A stretch of 16,325 nucleotides of DNA from Bacteroidia bacterium (lineage in GTDB: Bacteria; Bacteroidota; Bacteroidia; AKYH767-A; OLB10), in assembly GCA_025450095.1 (NCBI GenBank), contig JANWID010000050.1, positions 1-16,325 on the forward strand, given 5' to 3'. Of the stretch, positions 15,311 to 16,325 are shown in pieces. Position numbers and translations under genes: made by a program. Numbering within the stretch: the first letter of the stretch is position 1; each line of letters begins with the position of its first letter. The notes beneath the pieces were generated by a model. That model saw only the letters and a list, made by a program, of their open reading frames with translations, had not been told where the DNA came from and ran no database searches.

Positions 15311-15997
15311 GTGAAACCACTGATTATTCGGATTCTGAAGTACATTTTCATATTCATTGGATGCATAACCGGCTTCGTGGTTTTATATCTCTTTGTAGCA
15401 TACACCCTGGTCAAAATTCCGGTGAATTCAGAAAGGAAACCAGGAAAAGATATTACAATCTGGATCCGTTCAAATGGTGTTCATGTCGATATAGTGATGC
15501 CGGTGAAAACTCAATTTATTGACTGGAGTAAAATAGTCAAATATGAAAATACAAGAGGCAATGATACAACTTCACAATGGGTGGCATTCGGTTGGGGCGA
15601 TAAGGGTTTTTATTTACAGACTCCCACCTGGGCTGACTTGAAATTCAGTGTGGCTTTTCGTGCAGTCACAGGGTTGAGTGAAGCTGCCATGCATGTAACC
15701 TATTACAATAACATCTTCGAAAGTGAATCATGCCGGCGTGTTGTTATCAGCAATGAAGAGTATAAAAAACTTACAACAGCTGTTTTATCAGGATTTGACC
15801 GGACGGCTTCCGGCCAGGTGATCCGTATAGTTACCAATGCCAATTATGGAGATGATGATGCCTTTTATGAGGGAAGCGGAACGTACAGCCTGTTTCATAC
15901 CTGCAACACCTGGACAAATAATTCACTCCGTTATGCCGGACTTCCAGCAGCAGTATGGACTCCATTTGAACAAGGTCTTATGGATTATTACAGATAA
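15311..15997 (+). CDS. DUF2459 / TIGR02117 family membrane-anchored protein
   Basis: A 228-residue protein with an N-terminal membrane anchor (about 10-34) and an extracytoplasmic domain. It shows the family motifs IWIRSNGVHVDIVMPV (50-65), FGWGDKGFYLQTPTWADL (93-110) and YSLFHTCNTWTNNSLRYAGL (192-211), ending with WTPFEQGLMDYYR. The conserved N55, H58 and C198 would suit a cysteine-based hydrolase-like site, but the family's biochemical activity is not known to me. The start is GTG at 15311. Upstream in the same frame there is no ATG before the TAA at 15251, and this start puts the basic KPLIIRILK directly before the TM helix. A bidirectional terminator follows the stop. It was first noted in other bacteria near urease genes, but nothing like that is present here. 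Confidence 0.9.
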   Translation: MKPLIIRILKYIFIFIGCITGFVVLYLFVAYTLVKIPVNSERKPGKDITIWIRSNGVHVDIVMPVKTQFIDWSKIVKYENTRGNDTTSQWVAFGWGDKGFYLQTPTWADLKFSVAFRAVTGLSEAAMHVTYYNNIFESESCRRVVISNEEYKKLTTAVLSGFDRTASGQVIRIVTNANYGDDDAFYEGSGTYSLFHTCNTWTNNSLRYAGLPAAVWTPFEQGLMDYYR

Positions 15998-16040
15998 AAA
16001 AATGCAAGGACACGCCATGGCATGTCCTTGCATTTTTTTT
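15998..16040. terminator. Bidirectional intrinsic terminator between convergent genes
   Basis: A 12-bp stem, AATGCAAGGACA (16001-16012) with TGTCCTTGCATT (16023-16034), and a 10-nt loop that can pair further. An A-run precedes it and a T-run (16033-16040) follows it, so it has the right shape to stop transcription from both the DUF2459 gene and the convergent minus-strand gene. Confidence 0.9.
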
Positions 16041-16048
16041 AAATGTAA

Positions 16049-16325
16049 TTACCGGACTGTCAGTTTTTCAACTGCAACAGAAACTCCGGAAGCATTATAA
16101 AGCGTGCACAAATACATTCCTCGTGAAAACGCTGTAGGTTTAAACTTAACCTCGTCACCAATAACATTCTTCAATTGCATAATGGTTCTCCCTGTAATAT
16201 CGGAGATAACAATCGAGTGTGATTGAGTTAATGTTTCTGAAAAACGAATATTGGCTTCATCAGTGACGGGGTTCGGATAAATAGTCATTCCGAATGCATA
16301 ACTACTGATTTCTTCATACCCGATA
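16049..16325 (-). CDS. C-terminus of a T9SS type A cargo protein (5' end outside window)
   Basis: About 91 codons of a minus-strand gene that runs off the right edge of the window. The visible part is a T9SS type A sorting domain: MTIYPNPVTDEANIRFSE (with the YPNP motif), IVISDITGRTIMQL, SRGMYLCTLYNASG and the basic end VEKLTVR. The residues before MTIYPNP (GYEEISSYAFG) continue the same frame, so the internal ATG is not the start. The rest of the protein, and hence its function, cannot be seen. It should be secreted through the outer membrane by the type IX system. Confidence 0.88.
   Translation of the reverse strand, partial: IGYEEISSYAFGMTIYPNPVTDEANIRFSETLTQSHSIVISDITGRTIMQLKNVIGDEVKFKPTAFSRGMYLCTLYNASGVSVAVEKLTVR

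Noticed and set aside
15837..16100. 87-codon plus-strand frame across the DUF2459 gene end
   Set aside because: It reads through the bidirectional terminator and into the antisense of the T9SS gene. It is a shadow of DUF2459 in another frame.

Overview
The window looks like chromosomal DNA of a Bacteroidota species (Chitinophagales/Sphingobacteriia-like rather than a gut Bacteroides; the rank is inferred). Three proteins end in Por/T9SS type A sorting domains with the YPNP or FPNP motif, and one of them carries SprB-type repeats. Coding sequence is AT-rich, genes lack strong Shine-Dalgarno sites, and one good TAnnTTTG (-7) promoter element is visible. No tRNA, rRNA, CRISPR array or insertion sequence was found.

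Layout. (1) 1-476: 3' end of an unrecognised plus-strand gene whose last ~20 codons look frame-disturbed. (2) 563-2651: a three-gene signalling cassette of a seven-TM membrane protein, a small HisKA_3-type histidine kinase that overlaps it by 43 nt, and a NarL/FixJ response regulator. The kinase has no sensor domain of its own, so the membrane protein is the likely input. (3) 2828-3950: an acidic hypothetical protein and an ORF6N-domain protein. They sit behind an 18-bp perfect palindrome and a -7 element, and a second, 29-bp inverted repeat lies inside the ORF6N gene. (4) 4098-7160: a 1020-residue secreted protein with six SprB-like repeats, ended by a strong hairpin. (5) 7323-9454, minus strand: a delta-60 repeat (predicted propeller) secreted protein and a cupin protein. 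(6) 9837-15003, minus strand: a six-TM membrane protein, a 1409-residue multi-pass protein, and upstream of that a 31-codon membrane peptide that may be the broken start of a larger gene. (7) 15311-15997: a DUF2459/TIGR02117 protein with a GTG start. (8) 16049-16325, minus strand: the C-terminus of a third T9SS cargo protein, separated from its convergent neighbour by a bidirectional terminator.

The best candidate for an undescribed system is the 9837-15003 cluster. The 1409-residue protein is predicted to have about twelve membrane segments, three extracytoplasmic sensor regions (one Cache-like), then a cytoplasmic P-loop NTPase, a winged-helix-like domain and a terminal pair of TM helices. 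This resembles a membrane-anchored STAND-like signalling ATPase, possibly working with the six-TM protein encoded 39 nt downstream. All functional statements come from reading the translated sequence and remembered family motifs. No database search was run.
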